Shown: positions 48,854 to 60,565, counted from the stretch's first letter. The stretch is 64,000 nucleotides of DNA from JBFWRI01 sp050248995 (GCA_050248995.1 JBFWRI010000008.1:1-64000); one strand, 5' to 3'. Translations and numbers: made by a program. The notes: generated by a model not told the origin, from the letters alone.

Positions 48854-51005
48854 TCCACGACTCGTAAGCGTCGGCATAGAAGGTGTTCAGGCGCTCACCC
48901 ACGCCTGGATCGGCGTGTAATGCCGGTAGGGCAGCCTGAAGTTTTGCGCGAAGCGCTGTGCGTTGCGCGGGGTCATTACCCAGTTTAACTGCAATATCAA
49001 TATAATCCTGCACGGTGCTGCCGATCAGTTCGGGAACGCCCATCAGCTGCAGGCAGCCGGACGTGTGACGGCCGCGCATAAAACGCCCGGCCTGCGTCAC
49101 AACGAGCCCGCCCAGCTCCAGCGCCTCAAACGTGGTGTTGGCGCCCGACCAGCCCAAACTATCCAGTGTGATATCGGCCAACATGTGCAGTGCGCGATAG
49201 CCGTCCTGTTCCTGAAAAGGCAGGAAGATAAGGTGTTTGTCGGGGTCGAGCCCGTGATCGCGGAACGGCTGTTCCATGCGGTGGCGGAACACGTCGGCAA
49301 CGGCGGCATTTTCGGCGTGGTTGATGAACACGAATTTGCTGTTCGGTACTTTTTCGGCAATCGCCGCATGCACATTATCGAACTCGGGCAGGTATTTCTG
49401 CACTGACTGCAGACACAAATAAAAGACATCTGTATCGGTCAGGCCAAAGTCGGCGCGAGCCATGTCCTGATAGATGCGGTCGGAGACATTGAAGATAGGT
49501 TGCGGAACAACCGACAGGCCGGGCAGGCTGACCAGTGTTTCGGTATAATGCGCGGCAGCGCCTTCGGGCTCCATCAGTTCACTCGAAAGGTAATAATCCA
49601 TCGTCGGCAGGCCGCTGGTGACCGGGTGGCCCCATGTCGTGCACTGAACGGGAGCCAGACGCAGGGCGGCCAACTTTATGGTGAGCGGTTTCAGGCCGAC
49701 GTTCGTATACTGGATGATATCGGGTTGGTCGGCACGCAGGCGCGCCAGAACACCGTTGAAATCGTCGGGGTAATGGTGCAGTTCGTCCACCATGTCGGCA
49801 ATTTGCTTTGTGTAGGCGTCAATGCGCGTGCCGACGTGATAGCAGGTGATGTGGTACCGGCTGCGGTCGAGCCGTTTCAGCCAGCTGCGGCGCAGCTTCA
49901 TATTGGAGTGGTAGAAAAACGTTTCTGACACGAAGGCAAGGCGGGTTTTGCCATCCGTATTGCGGGCGTCGCGTTCGGGAACCGTCAGCAGGCGGTGTGC
50001 GCCGAAGCGGCGTGCCAGAACATCGCTGAACAACTCGCCGGTCACGCGCTGGGCTTCGGTGATATTCTCGCCGGTATAGGCCAGGAACAATGGGTAAGCC
50101 ATGTTGAACAGATCTTCCACACCCTGTAGAGCGCCGTCGGGCAGGGTTTTGACGAAGGCATGCAGGTCGCGCACGGCCTGCGTATAGCGCGTCATGTGTT
50201 CTTTTATCTGCGCCGTGCTTTCGTAAATCGGCAGCACCAGTGCGAACGTGCGGAACCAACGCGCATCCAGCTGCGCCGGGTCAAGCTGCTGCGCCTTGGC
50301 GAAGTAGCCTTCGGCTTCCATATTACGTGAATGGGCCAGCGCGATGCGGCCAAGCGCAGTCCACGCGGCGGGGTCGTCTGGCGCAATAGTAGTATGGCGC
50401 ACGGCCCAGTCCCACTGACGTTGGGGCTGCAGCAGGTGTTTATCAACAGCAGCGATCAGCGCGAATGCCTGGCGGCGCGCATCCGCATCGGCTTGCGCCA
50501 GGGCCAACTCCAGCGCCTTCTCGGCATTGGTGCGCGCTTCTTCGAACAGGCCGGCGCGCTCTTCCGCCTGCGCCAGCTCCAGCCATGCGGCGGGCAGTTG
50601 CGGCGCCAGCGTGACAAGGTTTTCAAACGTGGCCAGTGCGGCGTTATTCTCGCCGCCTTCGGTGTAGGCGCGGCCGAGCGCCAGCCAGAAATCAACCCGC
50701 GTAGGCGCGCGCTTGGCGGCTTCCATGAAAGCGGCAGCCGCTTCCTTGTACTGGCGGTGATCGAAGAAGATCATGCCCATGTTGAACCATGCGGGCGGGT
50801 TGTTGGCATCGAGCACAAGCGCCTGCCGGATCATGTTCAGGCCTTCTTCACTGCGGCCCTGCGTGTGGCGCAGGCTGCCCAGCAGGTTCAGCGCATCGAT
50901 ATCTTTGGGATTGTCGGCTAAAATTGTTTCATACAGCAGCACAGCACGGCCGATATCGCCCTGCTGGTGGGCTTCCATGGCTTGCTGAAGGGCGGTAGCG
51001 GACAT
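48837..51005 (-). CDS. TPR / O-linked N-acetylglucosamine transferase-like (SPINDLY-type) protein
   Basis: 722 residues from ATG 51005 (GTG 51017 alternative). Residues 1-260 are tetratricopeptide repeats (AVLLYETILADNPKDIDAL, then AWFNMGMIFFDHRQYKEAA). The C-terminal half is a GT41-like glycosyltransferase domain: LAFVSETFFYHSN, DIIQYTNVGLKPLT, APVQCTTWGHPVTSGLPTMDYYLS, IFLPFQEQDGYRALHMLADITLDSLGWSGANTTFEAL and MRGRHTSGCLQLMG. Its ATG overlaps the stop of the SBP-4 gene by 1 bp. Lying beside flagellin genes, it may glycosylate flagellin on Ser/Thr; that target is inferred from location only. Confidence 0.85.
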   Translation of the reverse strand: MSATALQQAMEAHQQGDIGRAVLLYETILADNPKDIDALNLLGSLRHTQGRSEEGLNMIRQALVLDANNPPAWFNMGMIFFDHRQYKEAAAAFMEAAKRAPTRVDFWLALGRAYTEGGENNAALATFENLVTLAPQLPAAWLELAQAEERAGLFEEARTNAEKALELALAQADADARRQAFALIAAVDKHLLQPQRQWDWAVRHTTIAPDDPAAWTALGRIALAHSRNMEAEGYFAKAQQLDPAQLDARWFRTFALVLPIYESTAQIKEHMTRYTQAVRDLHAFVKTLPDGALQGVEDLFNMAYPLFLAYTGENITEAQRVTGELFSDVLARRFGAHRLLTVPERDARNTDGKTRLAFVSETFFYHSNMKLRRSWLKRLDRSRYHITCYHVGTRIDAYTKQIADMVDELHHYPDDFNGVLARLRADQPDIIQYTNVGLKPLTIKLAALRLAPVQCTTWGHPVTSGLPTMDYYLSSELMEPEGAAAHYTETLVSLPGLSVVPQPIFNVSDRIYQDMARADFGLTDTDVFYLCLQSVQKYLPEFDNVHAAIAEKVPNSKFVFINHAENAAVADVFRHRMEQPFRDHGLDPDKHLIFLPFQEQDGYRALHMLADITLDSLGWSGANTTFEALELGGLVVTQAGRFMRGRHTSGCLQLMGVPELIGSTVQDYIDIAVKLGNDPAQRTALRAKLQAALPALHADPGVGERLNTFYADAYESWIKTGR

Positions 51006-51856
51006 TATTGTTCCCACTCCGGCGCGTCGCGGCGCACGGCCAGTTTGCGCTCAGGGTCATATTTATCCAGGATCTTATCCATAATCCCGACATCAAACAG
51101 TATTTCCATGCCCTGATTCAGCATTTGCAACAGGGCGTGCTGGTTTTTGCCAACGCTCATGCCCGTTGGGATAAAGCCGTAGGGCCTTGCAAACAGTGGC
51201 TTGATGGCGCCTGGATACTGAGCTTCGGTCATGCTGACAGTAACGGGATCAACTAGAACGACATCAGCCTTGTTATCAATAACATTTAGCACCAGCAGGC
51301 TAGGGTCAGCCATATTCGGTAGACTTAGCATCTTGGCTTGCGGGAAACTCTCTACAGCATAGACTGTACTGAGATCGCCATCGAGCGCCGAGAATGTGAC
51401 ATCCGGGCTGTTCAGGTCGGCCGGGATTTTGAACCGAGTTTCATTCGCGCGGCCATAAACATCAATACGGAACTTGGCAAACGGCGTGACGAAATCTTCA
51501 TATGCTGCACTTTTCCAGTTAAATGGGCCGTTGGCGGCACAGATGGCGTCTACTTTGGTTGTCTGCAAGGCTTCAACTTCGCTCCCAATAGCAACTTCAG
51601 TCCATTCAACCTTCAGGCCGAATTTTTGTGCAACACTTTCAGCAACATCAAATGCGATGCCTGACAGCGCGCCGGTATTCGGGTCTTTATCTACAAACTT
51701 GGGCCATAAGAAATAGCCGCAGCGCAGCGTGCCAGTGCGCATCACGCGGTCATACGCGCTTTCGTGGCTGATGCCGGGCGTATAGGTGCGCACGGCCACT
51801 GTGGCACCGAAGAAACCGGCAGCAAGACACAAAAGGACAAGAAGCGCTTTCTTCAT
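51005..51856 (-). CDS. Membrane-anchored family-3 solute-binding-like protein (SBP-4)
   Basis: 283 residues. An uncleaved hydrophobic N-terminus (ALLVLLCLAAGFFGATVAV) is followed by DRVMRTGTLRCGYFLWPKFVDKDPNTG, FGLKVEWTEVAIG and VDAICAANGP (the two conserved cysteines), and ends with LDKYDPERKLAVR. It is close to SBP-5 and SBP-6 in its leader. The stop overlaps the ATG of the TPR glycosyltransferase (TAATG), and its start is 8 bp after SBP-5. The fold binds small molecules, usually amino acids; no transporter is near. Confidence 0.85.
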   Translation of the reverse strand: MKKALLVLLCLAAGFFGATVAVRTYTPGISHESAYDRVMRTGTLRCGYFLWPKFVDKDPNTGALSGIAFDVAESVAQKFGLKVEWTEVAIGSEVEALQTTKVDAICAANGPFNWKSAAYEDFVTPFAKFRIDVYGRANETRFKIPADLNSPDVTFSALDGDLSTVYAVESFPQAKMLSLPNMADPSLLVLNVIDNKADVVLVDPVTVSMTEAQYPGAIKPLFARPYGFIPTGMSVGKNQHALLQMLNQGMEILFDVGIMDKILDKYDPERKLAVRRDAPEWEQ

Positions 51857-51864
51857 ATGTACCT

Positions 51865-52719
51865 CTAGTTGGCCATAAGGTGCGGGCGCACGAAGATGGG
51901 CGGGCTTTCATCGTATTTGTCGATAATCGCATCCAGCTGGCCGTTGTAGATCATTTCCTGCGTTGCCAGATCAAGCACGCGTTTCAGCTTTGTTTCGCCA
52001 TGCTTGATAGGGATAGCGAAGGGCGAGACCACAAACGGTTCTAGCGTGCGCACATGGCGGACTTGCCCGGGATTTAGTTTATCATAGCGCTTGCCGACAA
52101 AGTGAGTTGCGATGACAACATCGGCCTTACCCGTGGCGACATATAGCAATGGGTCGGTATCCGGTGACAACTGTACAAGCTCTGTCAGCGTGGCTTTGGG
52201 AAAGTGCTGGCGGGCGATCTTGCCGAAGATATCGCCTTCGATGGCAACGATTTTCACAGAAGGATCGTTTATTTTTTCGATATTACCATCAAAACGGTTG
52301 TCATCCTGTCGCACATAAAGCCAGAAGATGTTGCCGATATAGGGCATTGTATAATCAGCGGCTTTGGCGCGTTCGGCGCTGATCGACATCGCCGTGCAAT
52401 AGGCGTCGATGCGGTCGGCCTGCAGGGCAGGGCCAAAGTCGCCGCGGCCCAGTTCTTCCGTCCATTCCACCTTCAGGCCAAGGTTCTTCGCCAGCTGTTC
52501 CATATAGTCATAAACGATGCCGTGCAGCTGATTACGGTTGACATCAATTTCCAGAAAGACAGTGGATGACAGATAACCGCAGCGGATTGTGCCTGTACGC
52601 ATGACGCGGTCGTATACCGACTCGATGGCGGCGGTTTCTTTCGCCGCTTCTTTATTGAACAGCCACGCCCCAGCGAAGCCAGCCGCTAGTGCGAGTAGGA
52701 CAAGAAGGAAGGTACGCAT
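51865..52719 (-). CDS. Membrane-anchored family-3 solute-binding-like protein (SBP-5)
   Basis: 284 residues. The N-terminal anchor FLLVLLALAAGFAGAWLF is nearly the same as in SBP-6. The domain begins DRVMRTGTIRCGYLSSTVF and has LGLKVEWTEELG and IDAYCTAMS, with the invariant cysteines; YVRQDDNRFD and DKYDESPPIF close it. The ligand-pocket residues after the first Cys differ from the other copies (SSTV in place of W/E-PP), suggesting another ligand. It starts 18 bp after the gyrB stop, so it is probably read from the gyrB transcript. Confidence 0.85.
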   Translation of the reverse strand: MRTFLLVLLALAAGFAGAWLFNKEAAKETAAIESVYDRVMRTGTIRCGYLSSTVFLEIDVNRNQLHGIVYDYMEQLAKNLGLKVEWTEELGRGDFGPALQADRIDAYCTAMSISAERAKAADYTMPYIGNIFWLYVRQDDNRFDGNIEKINDPSVKIVAIEGDIFGKIARQHFPKATLTELVQLSPDTDPLLYVATGKADVVIATHFVGKRYDKLNPGQVRHVRTLEPFVVSPFAIPIKHGETKLKRVLDLATQEMIYNGQLDAIIDKYDESPPIFVRPHLMAN

Positions 52720-52737
52720 GAGGACTCCGGATGGAGA

Positions 52738-55167
<2,430 letters not shown>

Positions 55168-55218
55168 CAGAAAACGACATCAAAAAGTGATGAATTCATG
55201 ACCTGAAAATTACCCTTT

Positions 55219-56358
55219 TCAGGCCGCTGACGCCACCACTTTTTTCGCACTACCCACACCAATCTGGTAGGTCACCAGAGGCCCCGGAAACCCTTTAAAA
55301 AGGCCTGTTTCCACGCCGGTCATCCACACCTGTGCACCCAGTGCGTGAAGGCTTGTGAATAATGCCTGACGGCGGGCGGAATCAAGGTGGCTGGCGACCT
55401 CGTCCAGCAGCAAAATCGGGGCGGCTCCGCGGGCCTCGGCAACCAGGCTGGCGTGGGTCAGAAGCAGCGTGATCATCAGTGCTTTTTGCTCGCCGGTTGA
55501 ACACATTTCAGCCGGTGTGTTTTTCGCGGTGTAGAATGCCTGAATATCGGTGCGGTGTGCGCCGGCTTCCACCGTTTGGTATTGCGCATCGCGCCCGCGT
55601 GTGCGCACGAACGTGGCCCGCAGGTTGTCTTCCACCGTCAGTGCCGGGTTATCGCGCAGCTGGATTTCGATGCCGTGTTTGATGCGCAGGTCAACGCAGG
55701 GGAACTGCCCGGCCACGCCCGGGGCTTTCTCGTTCAGCGCCTGCATCAGGTGCATACGGGCAGCGGCGATGGCCACGGCCGTGGCGGCCAGTTCGTCTTC
55801 CAGCGTTTCCATCCAGGTATGGTCATAGCCGCCGGGCTGGGTCAGCAGGGCGACCCGCTCGCGCAGCTGCTTTTCATAGCGTGTCAGGCGGCCGGTATGG
55901 GCGGGGTCGAAGGCGGCCACAAGGCGGTCGAAGAACCGGCGCTTGTCGCCCGGGCCTTCGGCCAGCATGCGGTCCATTTCCGGGGTCAGCCACGACAAGG
56001 CGATGTAATCGGCAAAGTCCGATATGCTGGCTGGGTTGTTATTCAGCTGTGCTGTGCGTTTTTCGTTGTCGGCCGATGTCTCGCGCCCAGTGGCCAGCTG
56101 CTGGGTACCTTCGGGGCCCTCAACGGCGGCGACGATACCCCAGGGCTGCTCGGCCGCCGCTGTCATCTGTTTAACTTCAGACAATTCAGCGCGGCGCAGG
56201 CCACGGCCTGGGATCAGTAGGCTGATCGCTTCAAGGATGTTGGTTTTACCCGTGCCGTTCGGCCCCGCCAGCGCCACCGACGCCGGACCGGGCGTAAGTT
56301 CCAGCCACGCATAACTGCGGAAATGGGTCAGGGCAAGGCGCGTAACGCGGTAGGGCAT
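55219..56358 (-). CDS. recF: DNA replication and repair protein RecF
   Basis: 379 residues. Walker A (GPNGTGKTN) is at about residues 33-41, with LTHFRSY before it. The signature STGEQKALMITLLL and Walker B ILLLDEVASHLD are both clear. RecF binds gapped DNA with RecO and RecR to help RecA load. It stands 24 bp after the SBP-6 gene and 51 bp before gyrB on the same strand; dnaN-recF-gyrB is the usual operon order except for the intervening SBP gene. Confidence 0.95.
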   Translation of the reverse strand: MPYRVTRLALTHFRSYAWLELTPGPASVALAGPNGTGKTNILEAISLLIPGRGLRRAELSEVKQMTAAAEQPWGIVAAVEGPEGTQQLATGRETSADNEKRTAQLNNNPASISDFADYIALSWLTPEMDRMLAEGPGDKRRFFDRLVAAFDPAHTGRLTRYEKQLRERVALLTQPGGYDHTWMETLEDELAATAVAIAAARMHLMQALNEKAPGVAGQFPCVDLRIKHGIEIQLRDNPALTVEDNLRATFVRTRGRDAQYQTVEAGAHRTDIQAFYTAKNTPAEMCSTGEQKALMITLLLTHASLVAEARGAAPILLLDEVASHLDSARRQALFTSLHALGAQVWMTGVETGLFKGFPGPLVTYQIGVGSAKKVVASAA

Positions 56359-56382
56359 AAGCTGACTGTAGGGGAAAGCGGC

Positions 56383-57231
56383 CTAACGCACCAGCAGGTT
56401 GCGGCCCCATGTATTGGGGTAGGTTTCGTTGGCCTGCATAACCTTTTCCATCTTACCCGACAGGATGACCTCGCGTGTGGCGGCGCCAATCAGGTTAGCC
56501 AGTTCATGTTCAGTATTTGCAACCGCAACGCCGAACGGGAAACTACGCACGGGCTGACGGGCAACAACTTCACGGATCTTGCCGGGGCTGTTCTTCATGA
56601 AGGGGCCGGCCTGCGCGGGATCTGACAGGATGGCGTCAGCTTTGTTTTGCGCGATGCCGACAAACAGTTCACTGTGCTCGACCAACTGCGGCACGCTGAC
56701 CAGCGTTGCATTCGGGAATTCGGCCTTAGTGACGAACTGGCTGCTTTCACCGTCAACGACATTGAAACGCACAGAGGCATCATTCATGGCTGCGATGTTA
56801 TTATCAAAGCGCACATCATCCGCCCGCACATAGGCGCGCATCTGCACATAGCCCACGGGTTCGGCGACAATCGAACCCCATGCACGCTTGGCGTTTTCAC
56901 CAAACGCTCCGCAGATGGCATCAACGCGACCTGTACGCAGAGCTTCCAGTGAGTCACCAAGACCGATTTCGGCTGACCATTCGATTTTCAGACCGGCGGC
57001 GTCAGCAATGGCCATAGATGCATCATGCATCAGGCCTTTCATCTGGCCGCTGGTCTGGTCTTTTTCAAAATACCCCGCGCGGTACATATAGCCGCAACGC
57101 AGAACGCGGTCACGCGACACACGTTCAAAGGCCGTTTCTTTCGCGGCGACATCAGCGGTTTTGGCCGGAGCGAGATAGCTGCCGGCAAAACCGGCAGCCA
57201 AGGCTAGCAGGATGAGGAGAAATCCCCTCAT
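56383..57231 (-). CDS. Membrane-anchored family-3 solute-binding-like protein (SBP-6), within the dnaN-recF operon
   Basis: 282 residues. The N-terminal anchor FLLILLALAAGFAGSYLA closely matches SBP-5. The binding domain has SRDRVLRCGYMYRAGYFEKD, LKIEWSAEIGLG and VDAICGAFGE with both conserved cysteines; QMRAYVRADDVRFD follows. The gene starts on the last base of the dnaN stop codon (TGATG), so translation is coupled to dnaN, and recF follows after 24 bp. A periplasmic protein inside the core replication operon is odd. The ligand is unknown; a nutrient-sensing or anchoring role can only be guessed. Confidence 0.85.
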   Translation of the reverse strand: MRGFLLILLALAAGFAGSYLAPAKTADVAAKETAFERVSRDRVLRCGYMYRAGYFEKDQTSGQMKGLMHDASMAIADAAGLKIEWSAEIGLGDSLEALRTGRVDAICGAFGENAKRAWGSIVAEPVGYVQMRAYVRADDVRFDNNIAAMNDASVRFNVVDGESSQFVTKAEFPNATLVSVPQLVEHSELFVGIAQNKADAILSDPAQAGPFMKNSPGKIREVVARQPVRSFPFGVAVANTEHELANLIGAATREVILSGKMEKVMQANETYPNTWGRNLLVR

Positions 57232-58349
57232 CAGACACGCATCGGCATCAGCACGTACAGCGCCGACTGGTCGCTGGTGTCTTCGATCAGCGCCGGGGCG
57301 CCGGCGTCTGCCAGCACGATGCGGGTGGTTTCACCGCTGATCTGCTGGGCAACATCCAGCAGGTACTTGGCGTTGAAGCCGATTTCGATCTTGCTGTCGT
57401 TGTAATCGACATCCAGTTCGTCGGTGGCGCTACCTGCTTCCGGCGATTGAGCTGTCAGGACCAGTTGGCCCTTGCTGACCGTCAGCTTCACGGCGCGCGA
57501 CTTTTCGGTGCTGATGGTGGCAACGCGGTCGACAGCCGAAGCGAACTGGCGGGTCGAGCAGGTGGCAACCTTGTCATTGCCGGTCGGGATGACGCGTTCG
57601 TAATCCGGGTATGTGCCGTCGATCAGCTTCGATGTCAGCGTTACCATGCCGCTGGTGGCGCGGATCTTGGTGGCCGACAGTTCGACGACGATGCTGTCAT
57701 CGGTTTCGTCCAGCAGCTTGCGCAGTTCCTGTACGGTCTTGCGCGGGATGATGACGGAAGGCATTTCGGCAGTGCCCTTCGGTGCTTCGCATTCAGCGCG
57801 GGCCAGGCGGTGGCCGTCGGTGGCGACAGCGCGCAGCACATCGCGGCCGTTCGACTTGGTGACATGCAGGTAGATACCGTTCAGGTAGTAACGTGTTTCT
57901 TCGGTGCTGATCGCGAACTTGGTGCGGTCGATCATGCTGCGCAGGGCGGTCGCCGGAATCTGGAAGCGCACAGCCAGCGCGTCTTCGCGCATCTGTGGGA
58001 AATCTTCAACAGGCAGCGTGCCGAGCTTGAAGTTCGACTTGCCGGCCTTCAGCGTGACCTGCGTGCTGTTGTCGCCGCGTTCGATATCAACCTTGGCGTC
58101 ATCCGGCAGTTTGCGCACGATGTCATACAGCATGTGGGCGCTGACGGTGATCTCGCCCGGCTTGCCGACAGTGGCGGCTATGGTTTCGTTCATCTCGACA
58201 TCCATGTCGGTTGCAGTCACAGTCACCGTGCTGCCCTGCGCGCGGATCAGGATGTTCGACAGAATGGGAATGGTGTTGCGGCGTTCAACAACGCTTTGCA
58301 CGTGACCGAGGGTTTTAAGAAGCGCGGCGCGCTCGAGAGAAATTTTCAT
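57231..58349 (-). CDS. dnaN: DNA polymerase III beta subunit (sliding clamp)
   Basis: 372 residues from ATG 58349 (MKISLERAALLKTLGHVQSV), the usual start; an in-frame ATG at 58403 would add 18 residues. The three-domain clamp is complete: VVERRNTIPILSNIL, the middle domain with RYYLNGIYLHV, and the C-terminal end LYVLMPMRV. The clamp ring holds the polymerase and many repair factors on DNA. The stop overlaps the SBP-6 start by 1 bp. A perfect DnaA box lies upstream at 58451. Confidence 0.96.
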   Translation of the reverse strand: MKISLERAALLKTLGHVQSVVERRNTIPILSNILIRAQGSTVTVTATDMDVEMNETIAATVGKPGEITVSAHMLYDIVRKLPDDAKVDIERGDNSTQVTLKAGKSNFKLGTLPVEDFPQMREDALAVRFQIPATALRSMIDRTKFAISTEETRYYLNGIYLHVTKSNGRDVLRAVATDGHRLARAECEAPKGTAEMPSVIIPRKTVQELRKLLDETDDSIVVELSATKIRATSGMVTLTSKLIDGTYPDYERVIPTGNDKVATCSTRQFASAVDRVATISTEKSRAVKLTVSKGQLVLTAQSPEAGSATDELDVDYNDSKIEIGFNAKYLLDVAQQISGETTRIVLADAGAPALIEDTSDQSALYVLMPMRV

Positions 58350-58450
58350 GGGAGAGCCTGACGAAGTGGCGGGTGGCGTCTGTTTCAGGGCAGCTTGGGT
58401 CATGCCTTTTTGATAGCAAAACGGCTGATGCCCGGCAAGAGGAAAGGCCC

Positions 58451-58459
58451 TGTGGATAA
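58451..58459. promoter_or_regulatory. DnaA box upstream of dnaN
   Basis: TGTGGATAA, a perfect DnaA box, lies 48 bp before the 58403 ATG and just downstream of the small gene at 58472. It may couple dnaN transcription to DnaA. Only one copy is seen here. Confidence 0.5.
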
Positions 58460-58471
58460 GGCGGGATCTAT

Positions 58472-58663
58472 CTAGAAATCCAGTGAGCCGCCACCACGGC
58501 AGATGTTTCTGGCCGTGTAGGGGTGGTGGGGTTCCGGTAGTGGCACATGGCCTGGCTTACCAAGGTCTTCGAATACCGCAGCGACAACCGGCGCGAGGCT
58601 CACTACGGTAAGGACGGCAAAAGCTGATCCGGTGATGAGGGTAAACGCGTCGGGGCTAGCCAT
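58472..58663 (-). CDS. Small putative membrane protein between dnaA and dnaN
   Basis: 63 residues. It has one likely transmembrane helix (about 13-32, SAFAVLTVVSLAPVVAAVF), then a His/Pro-rich segment (PLPEPHHPYTARNICRGG) with one Cys. There is no strong ribosome-binding site, though a purine stretch GAAAG lies upstream. It sits in the dnaA-dnaN interval on the same strand. It is intact but short, so it could be a chance frame; its membrane segment and position make it worth keeping. No homologue is recognised. Confidence 0.4.
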   Translation of the reverse strand: MASPDAFTLITGSAFAVLTVVSLAPVVAAVFEDLGKPGHVPLPEPHHPYTARNICRGGGSLDF

Positions 58664-58729
58664 AATGGGTTACTTTCAAATGCAAGTGCCCGGAGGGGCT
58701 GAATGCCAGCAGGATAGCCGGGGCAAGGG

Positions 58730-58756
58730 GCCGCCGCAACAAAAATGTGCGGCGGC
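58730..58756. other. Hairpin downstream of dnaA
   Basis: GCCGCCGCA and TGCGGCGGC form a 9-bp perfect GC-rich stem with a 9-base loop, 15 bp past the dnaA stop. The dnaA-strand side is not followed by a T run, so it may be an mRNA-end stabiliser or a partial terminator. Confidence 0.6.
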
Positions 58757-58771
58757 TATACCTTTTAAAAC

Positions 58772-60187
58772 CTAGTTCTTCAGCGTGCGTTCCAGCACCG
58801 TCACATCATCGGCCAGTGTCTGGTCTTCGCGGCACAGTTTATCAATGGTGCGCACGGCGTGCAGAACGGTCGTGTGATCACGGCCACCAAACTTGCGGCC
58901 GATTTCCGGCAGGCTGCGGGTGGTCAGCGTTTTGGCCAGATACATGGCCACTTGGCGCGGACGGGCCACAGCGCGCGCCCGGCGCGGCGAGGTCATGTCG
59001 GTCAGCTTGATGTTGAAGTGTTCGGCCACGCGGCGCTGGATGTCATCGATGGTGACACGGCGGTCATAGGCGCGCAGCAGGTCAGCCAGCTGTTCCTGTG
59101 CGGTTTCCAGCGTTACCGGACGGCCAACCAGATCGGCCTGGGCCACAAGGCGGTTTAAGGCGCCTTCCAGTTCACGCACGTTGTTGGTGATTTTCTGGGC
59201 CAGGAACTGCAGCACTTCGCCCGGAACCTTTACGCCGGCCTTCAGGTTTTCCAGCTTCGTCTGCAGGATGCCAAGGCGCAGTTCGTAGGTTGTGGGGTGG
59301 ATATCGGCGCACAGGCCCCAGCCGAGGCGCGAGCGCAGGCGGTCTTGCAGGCCTTCAAGGTCGGTCGGCGACTTGTCGGCCGACAGGATGATCTGCTTGT
59401 TCTGCTCGATCAGCACGTTGAACGTCTGGAAGAATTCTTCCTGCGTATTGTCCTTGCCGCAGATGAACTGCACGTCATCGATCATCAGTACGTCGACGTT
59501 GCGGAACTGCTCCTTGAAAGAAACCGTATCGCGTGAACGCAGGGCGCGGATGAACTGGTACATGAATTTTTCGGCCGACAGGTACATGACCTTGCGCTCA
59601 GGTGTCTTTTCCTTGATGGCCCAGGCGATGGCGTGCATCAGGTGGGTCTTGCCAAGGCCGACGCCGCCATACAGGAACAGCGGGTTCAGGTTTGGCTGGA
59701 AGCCTTCGGCGACGCGCAGGGCGGCGGCATAGGCCAGCTCGTTCGGCTTGCCGACCACAAAGTTCTCAAAGCGGAAGCGGGGGTCCAGCGGGGCCGACAG
59801 GGCCACCGGGGCCGTTTCAGCGGTGAAAGCGGGCTGCACGTCGTCAATGCCGGTGACAACCGGGGCGCCGATTGCGGCGCCGGCGATGTTGCCCAGCATG
59901 TTTTCGACAGCGAAGTTGACGCTGACGGCGTGCCCGGCTTCCTGGCTGACGAGATCGAAAATCTTGTCGCGGTAATGGGTTTCAACCCAGTCGCGCTGGA
60001 ACTTGCTGGGCAAGGTCAGTGTGATATCGGTATCCGACAGTTCGGCAAATGACAGCGACGACAGCCAGCGCTTATAGGTCGTGGCACCCAGGTCCGCTTC
60101 AAGGCGTGAGGCGACGCGGCCCCAGAGATTTTCACCATTGTCGCTGGTATTGTCGAAGCCTTTTACGGCCAGGTTGTTTACACCCAT
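58772..60187 (-). CDS. dnaA: Chromosomal replication initiator DnaA
   Basis: 471 residues from ATG 60187, with a GGGGGC tract 7 bases before it; the ATG at 60217 has no site. Domain I is LWGRVASRLEADLGATTYKRWLSS. The AAA+ domain has Walker A GGVGLGKTHLMHAIAW, Walker B VDVLMIDDVQFI and the sensor LSADKSP. Domain IV ends with the DNA-binding helix-turn-helix and the signature GGRDHTTVLHAVR. It melts the origin by binding TTATCCACA boxes, of which the window has several. The rpsT gene lies upstream on the same strand. Confidence 0.97.
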   Translation of the reverse strand: MGVNNLAVKGFDNTSDNGENLWGRVASRLEADLGATTYKRWLSSLSFAELSDTDITLTLPSKFQRDWVETHYRDKIFDLVSQEAGHAVSVNFAVENMLGNIAGAAIGAPVVTGIDDVQPAFTAETAPVALSAPLDPRFRFENFVVGKPNELAYAAALRVAEGFQPNLNPLFLYGGVGLGKTHLMHAIAWAIKEKTPERKVMYLSAEKFMYQFIRALRSRDTVSFKEQFRNVDVLMIDDVQFICGKDNTQEEFFQTFNVLIEQNKQIILSADKSPTDLEGLQDRLRSRLGWGLCADIHPTTYELRLGILQTKLENLKAGVKVPGEVLQFLAQKITNNVRELEGALNRLVAQADLVGRPVTLETAQEQLADLLRAYDRRVTIDDIQRRVAEHFNIKLTDMTSPRRARAVARPRQVAMYLAKTLTTRSLPEIGRKFGGRDHTTVLHAVRTIDKLCREDQTLADDVTVLERTLKN

Positions 60188-60565
60188 ATGGTTGCCCCCA
60201 AATGTAAAGCCCAACATTAATCACTTCAGCCGCACGAACCCGATGTTCGTGCCGGCCGCATTAGTGCGTAATACTTGGCAGGAATAAGCGGTACACAACA
60301 CCTGCTTTAAGCGCAGCTTCCCCCGAAGCCTTGCTGAAAGTTTGTGATGATGTCGTGGTGCTTGTCATGGGATGATAAGAAGCAAACTCCGAGACCCAAT
60401 GCAAGACCTCTTGGTAAAAAAGAAAAAAACGTGCGAATTTTTTTCAACGGCGTTTTTTTACTTGCAGTGCTTATTTTATCGGAAGAAATCGAACGCGATT
60501 TTGCGTCTCAATTTCAAGAATGCGGAAGTCAATAAGAAAAGTTTTCCGCAAAAAAATATTTTTTA
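60188..60565. other. AT-rich region upstream of dnaA
   Basis: 378 bp without a credible gene between rpsT and dnaA. Positions 60410-60565 are strongly AT-rich, with poly-A and poly-T tracts (AAAAAGAAAAAAACG, TTTTTTTCAACGGCG, AAAAAAATATTTTTTATT). An inverted pair TGCGGAA / TTCCGCA lies at 60521-60527 and 60544-60550. No perfect DnaA box was found in it. It carries the dnaA promoter and could be an unwinding zone, but the missing boxes argue against a complete origin. Confidence 0.4.

Noticed and set aside
60188..60565. dnaA upstream region as the chromosomal origin
   Set aside because: AT-rich as an origin would be, but I find no perfect DnaA box in it; kept only as a candidate unwinding zone.
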